DNA of 64,000 bases from Rhynchopus euleeides (taxonomy: Eukaryota; Euglenozoa; Diplonemea; Diplonemida; Diplonemidae). Position numbers and translations under genes: made by a program. The stretch spans positions 1,736,001 through 1,800,000 of the forward strand of contig OY723288.1 of the NCBI GenBank assembly GCA_963210315.1, read 5' to 3'. The notes below the pieces were generated by a model. The model searched no databases, was not told the origin of the DNA, and saw only the letters and a list, made by a program, of their open reading frames with translations. Shown in pieces: positions 60,937-64,000 of the stretch. Positions within the stretch are counted from its first letter, which is position 1. Each line of letters opens with the position of its first letter.

Positions 60937-62320
60937 ACTCAAATCGGGATTTGAGTCTCAAATCCCGCATATTTCGGCTCGGGTGGTGAATCGATTTGGA
61001 TGCGCCTATGGTATTGTCACCAGGATAATTGTAGCGCTTTGGGTTAGCGGGATCACGGCACCGCCACAGTGTGCCACAACGCGAGAACCGAACCTACAAT
61101 TGGTATGGCTAAACCCCACTTTTTCGGTGACCCAAAAAGTACCTAAACCCTGTGCCTGGAATTTTGTCCAAAAAATATCACGTTTTCGCACAAGGCATAA
61201 AATGGTCAAAAAACCCGAAAATCGGGTTTGTAGGGTATATGTCCCCTGTCTGAAAATGCAAAATATGGCCCCGCAGGTGCCCCCAGAGTGATTTAAAATT
61301 GGAAAATCGACATTTTCCACCTACGGGAAATCCCCCAAAATAGGGGGTCCCCAGCCACGAACCCCAAAAAAATGTCCCGCGCGCCTCTAAGGCACTCTGG
61401 ATTTTTATTATGTCATCCAGATGTCACATCTGGGTCCAGGAACACCGGTTTTTGGCCTCAGGAAGTCGAAAAATATGTGTGGAAATTTTTATTCCTGACC
61501 AGGATCCCCTAAAAGCCCGATTTCCCCTGTTTACACATGGGGGATTTCTTGCAACGCCCGCTCGTGTGCTGAGTGTGTTATCCGCGACGTGGATGCGGTC
61601 GCCCTCTTCCTCCCAGAAGCCACTGATCTTCCTCATCCAACTTCACCTCCGGATGTACGCGGCACGTGCTTGGGTTGTCCTGTCGCAGTGCAGCAGAAGG
61701 TCCCCTGTGCACTGCTGCCCAAGCCATTTCGGCTGCACGGAATACGCCACGCAGAGTAACGTGGTATCGCGTGACCAGCTCGTGAGGCTTGTGCCCCGAA
61801 TCGAATCGATAGGCTGCGAGCTGCATTGCCTCGGTCAGTTGATGTCCTTGTGTGTGCATTTTTGTGCACAACAGTCCCTTGGGTATCTGCAGCGCAGGTG
61901 CCTGCACTGGACCAGGACTCCTGATTTGCCTCTGGCACTTGTGATCGGAACGGATGCGGCGACATGCCACGGTGCCCATGAATAGCCATGCCGGCACGAA
62001 AGTACGTTCACGACGGTTGATTACCATTGCCGCACTCTGTCAGAACCAAAGGTCGCAGCTCACCTGAACGCCCACCAGGCCCCCCAACAGGGGGTGAAAC
62101 CAAAGGGTCCCCCCTGGGGTTTTTTGACCCAAAATTTTCGAATTCGACATGTCCCCGGGATTTCCACTATGTCGCAGATTTCGACCATTGGGTCAAGAAA
62201 ACCTAAAAATCTAGGGGGGAGGTGCTGAAGGATTGCACTGAAAATTTTATCTAACTCGGTCAAAATTCCAGGCACAGGGTTCTAAGAAGTACCCAAATTT
62301 GACTTTTTTTTAGGGGGGGT
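60937..62320. mobile_element. Degenerate inverted-repeat element(s)
   Basis: AACCCTGTGCCTGGAATTTTG at about 61146-61166 occurs in reverse complement at about 62262-62282, marking the inner parts of an element of about 1.2 kb. ORF 61410-61985 between them has no recognised domain. At 62313-62325 a TA followed by GGGGGGGTGTCAAAAC looks like the left end of a Y-type element, but no matching right end is found downstream. Confidence 0.45.
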
Positions 62321-62915
62321 GTCAAAACTTATTTTCTGCCGGTTTCAGTCTGGATTTGTGGTCAGAGGCACCCCATGGCCAAAATGACCCCACCACGATC
62401 CGCACAGATCCCAAACGTTCAAAAGAACGGGGTTATGGAAAATTCGTGAGGGGGGTCCCGCTGGGTGGGTGGGTGGCTGGGGTGGGGCGGCGAGCTGCCT
62501 GCCGGGTGGCGACCTCACACACCCTGCACCTGCACCGCCATCCTGTACTGTCCTGCCATCCCTACTGTCCCGCCAGCCTATGCTGTACCGCCAATCCTGT
62601 TGTTCGAGCATGCCGCAGTACACGGCTCTCTCGCCTCTGCCACATGTGGCCAACAGCACAATGTGTCGGCTTGCGACCTGCACTGCCACCTGCACCTGCG
62701 ACCTGATGGATTCCAGTGCAGTGAAGACGAAGTCCGTGTGTGCAGCCGCCAACTACACGGTGGACTCCAGCCACCCTAGCGGGAGTCTGGGAGCGGGAGT
62801 CTGAGAGGGTGTCTTTTTCTGCAGTATGTACTGGAGACTCCCGCTAGCGGGAGTCTATTTTCCAGCTAATTTAGGCTAAAGACTCCCGCTAGCGGGAGTC
62901 CGAGACTCCCGCTAG
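62321..62915. repeat. Repeat segment with GACTCCCGCTAGCGGGAGTC palindromes
   Basis: 62370-62405 matches in reverse complement the block inside the nested element at 32659-33278. The 20-bp perfect palindrome GACTCCCGCTAGCGGGAGTC occurs at 62836-62855 and 62881-62900, with half-sites (AGCGGGAGTCTG, GACTCCCGCTAG) at about 62778-62805 and 62903-62930. GTGGACTCCAG at about 62761 and CTGGAGTCCACCGTGTA at about 62950 form an outer inverted pair. Confidence 0.6.
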
Positions 62916-62939
62916 TTGAGACTCCCGAAAAGGGTTACC

Positions 62940-63671
62940 CTACCCCCGCTGGAGTCCACCGTGTATGCGGCACATGACCCTGCCTTCGCCGCATTCATCG
63001 CGAGAGAATGTCCGCATGTAATCAAGGTGTCTGGGCTACTGTGGCAAAAAGCTTCGAACGGCCGCTTCTGCACCACTGCGGCCGCCTGTTGGTCCCTCTC
63101 GCAGCTCGTTGACGGCGACGATACCGTCCTCGTTTCCTCCTGCGCATCCTTCTTTCGTGAAGTTGCAAATAGGGATACGAAGACGTACGAGGCTGTGATG
63201 GAGTTGGAGGGGGACCGCGAGACTGTGCGGAGGATGGGAATCTGCTTCGCGCACCTCGTGTACCCCTGCATTCTGTTTGTGTCACGGTTCTCGAAGAGCG
63301 AGGCCCAGGCAAGTGACACTTGCCAGCTCGGGTTCTCCTCGGAGTTGTTCCGCTTCCTCGCCTGGCGCTTGTGGCAAGCGGAGGCGAATGCAGAGGACGG
63401 GTACCTCCAGAGCTGGAGAGATCACCAGGAAGACTGCTTCGGCCAGTCCCTGTGCCTCTCGTTCGAGTCTGCAACGTGCACACTGAAGGGCAGTGTTCCC
63501 GAGGAACTGGCGATGACTATGGAAAATGCATGTACAATTGCTTGCACTGTAAATTTTGACTATCCTCCTCGCCGCACAGGTGTCAGAGGAACAGTTGAAC
63601 GAGGTTGTCCCCACTCTTCTCGCTGAATCTGGTGTCGCCAAATACTATGGTGCCCACCACGATATTCTTCC
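62940..63671 (+). CDS. Unrecognised protein, start uncertain, probably spliced at the 3' end
   Basis: The open frame runs from about 62916 to 63626. Protein-like sequence starts around 62952 (ESTVYAAHDPAFAAFIAREC) and includes LLWQKASNGRFCTTAAACW, SCASFFREVANRDTKTYEAV, FAHLVYPCILFVSRFSKSEA and SELFRFLAWRLWQAEANAED. At about 63577 a CCGCACAG acceptor leads into another frame, VSEEQLNEVVPTLLAESGVA then KYYGAHHDILPSLRC and a stop near 63671, which looks like the real C-terminus; the donor is a GT near 63530-63550, implying a very short intron. The start lies inside the palindrome repeat, so the 5' end may be missing or altered. No domain recognised; host gene or transposon protein are both possible. 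Confidence 0.4.
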
Positions 63672-64000
63672 TTCTTTGAGGTGTTGACGCTTCCACCACG
63701 TGCGAGGAGAGGGAAGATTGGAAAACAATTGTCGGTTGGGGGCTGGTAAAGCCAAGTGGACAAGGACAACCAGAAAACAATAAGAGGACGGCAGCCACAC
63801 ACACAGAACTGTCCATACGTAACAAATGATCCGTCGCACCTGCCGACTCAACGGCCCAAGGTTAGCGGCATCGGCCGAAGTCGGACGGTGGGTGGGCTTC
63901 TCACCAGGGTTCGACCCTCTGCCCCAAGGTGGACAAGGCCGACGCTGAGAAGTTTCTCCGCACATCCATCCACCGTTTTGCTTCCGGTTGCTACACCGAG
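63672..64000. other. Window end, no gene seen; tRNA-like T-arm
   Basis: Contains CAGGG-TTCGACC-CTCTG (63905-63921), a T-arm-like stem-loop with a canonical TTCGA loop, preceded about 45 bp upstream by TTAGCGGCATCGGCC. The acceptor stem does not pair, so it is not called a tRNA. A coding exon may start near 63930 (KVDKADAEKFLRTSIHRFAS reads well to the edge), possibly continuing the gene upstream. Confidence 0.3.

Noticed and set aside
63855-63930. tRNA gene suggested by a canonical T-arm (CAGGG-TTCGACC-CTCTG) and an upstream TTAGCGGCATCGG
   Set aside because: The sequence after the T-arm (CCCCAAG) has no pairing partner at the expected 5' position, and the anticodon arm is irregular.

Overview
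The window is nuclear DNA from a GC-rich, intron-containing, flagellated single-celled eukaryote. Evidence: genes are split by short GT-AG introns (about 70-450 bp) with in-phase exons, and there is an eEF2-kinase, a histone stem-loop binding protein, an oligosaccharyltransferase OST3/6-type subunit and an outer-dynein-arm docking (ODAD4/TTC25-like) protein. No operons or bacterial ribosome binding sites are seen. Proteins are swollen by low-complexity Gly/Pro/Gln/His tracts and the non-coding DNA is full of poly-C and CT tracts. A protist alga (chromerid/alveolate or stramenopile) is a reasonable guess, but the sequence alone does not fix the lineage. Nearly all recognisable genes are on the + strand.

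Layout. 1-17 kb is a transposon graveyard: nested inverted-repeat elements (about 0.7-10 kb), a truncated Helitron helicase next to a hAT dimerisation fragment (10.6-12.0 kb), then two abutting TA-flanked elements (13.1-16.8 kb). 17.9-31.7 kb holds an ODAD4-like gene, a large coiled-coil gene with a possible antisense gene in its first intron, and an SLBP-PB1 fusion gene. 31.7-37.7 kb is intergenic with a nested element pair (32.5-34.7 kb). 37.7-42.5 kb holds a ubiquitin-like/WD40 gene and the eEF2K gene. 42.5-51 kb is mostly intergenic or mobile DNA with one small CHORD-like gene. 51.0-52.7 kb is an unrecognised protein with a PCNA-binding-like motif. 54.2-58.6 kb holds a membrane cyclase-homology protein with an apparent one-base frameshift and the OST3/6 subunit gene. 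60.3-60.9 kb is a small protein with a lipidation signature. 61-63 kb is repeats, followed by an unrecognised partial gene.

The most coherent unexplained signal is the mobile DNA. Three elements (15614-16761, 49341-50874, 32539-34695) begin GGGGG, have long inverted repeats, and each sits at a TA inside a poly-C tract, so the empty site can be read as CCCC-TA-CCCC. Each insertion creates a CCCTAGGG junction, and in two of the three a second element has inserted at exactly that CTAG. In the third, a 620-bp element has inserted at a CTAG inside the inverted repeat, and the opposite arm preserves the empty site. A separate family at 45.7 and 53.1 kb has perfect 9-bp target duplications. A 109-bp fold-back element occurs three times. 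The most notable gene finding is the fusion of a histone-mRNA stem-loop binding domain to a PB1 domain.
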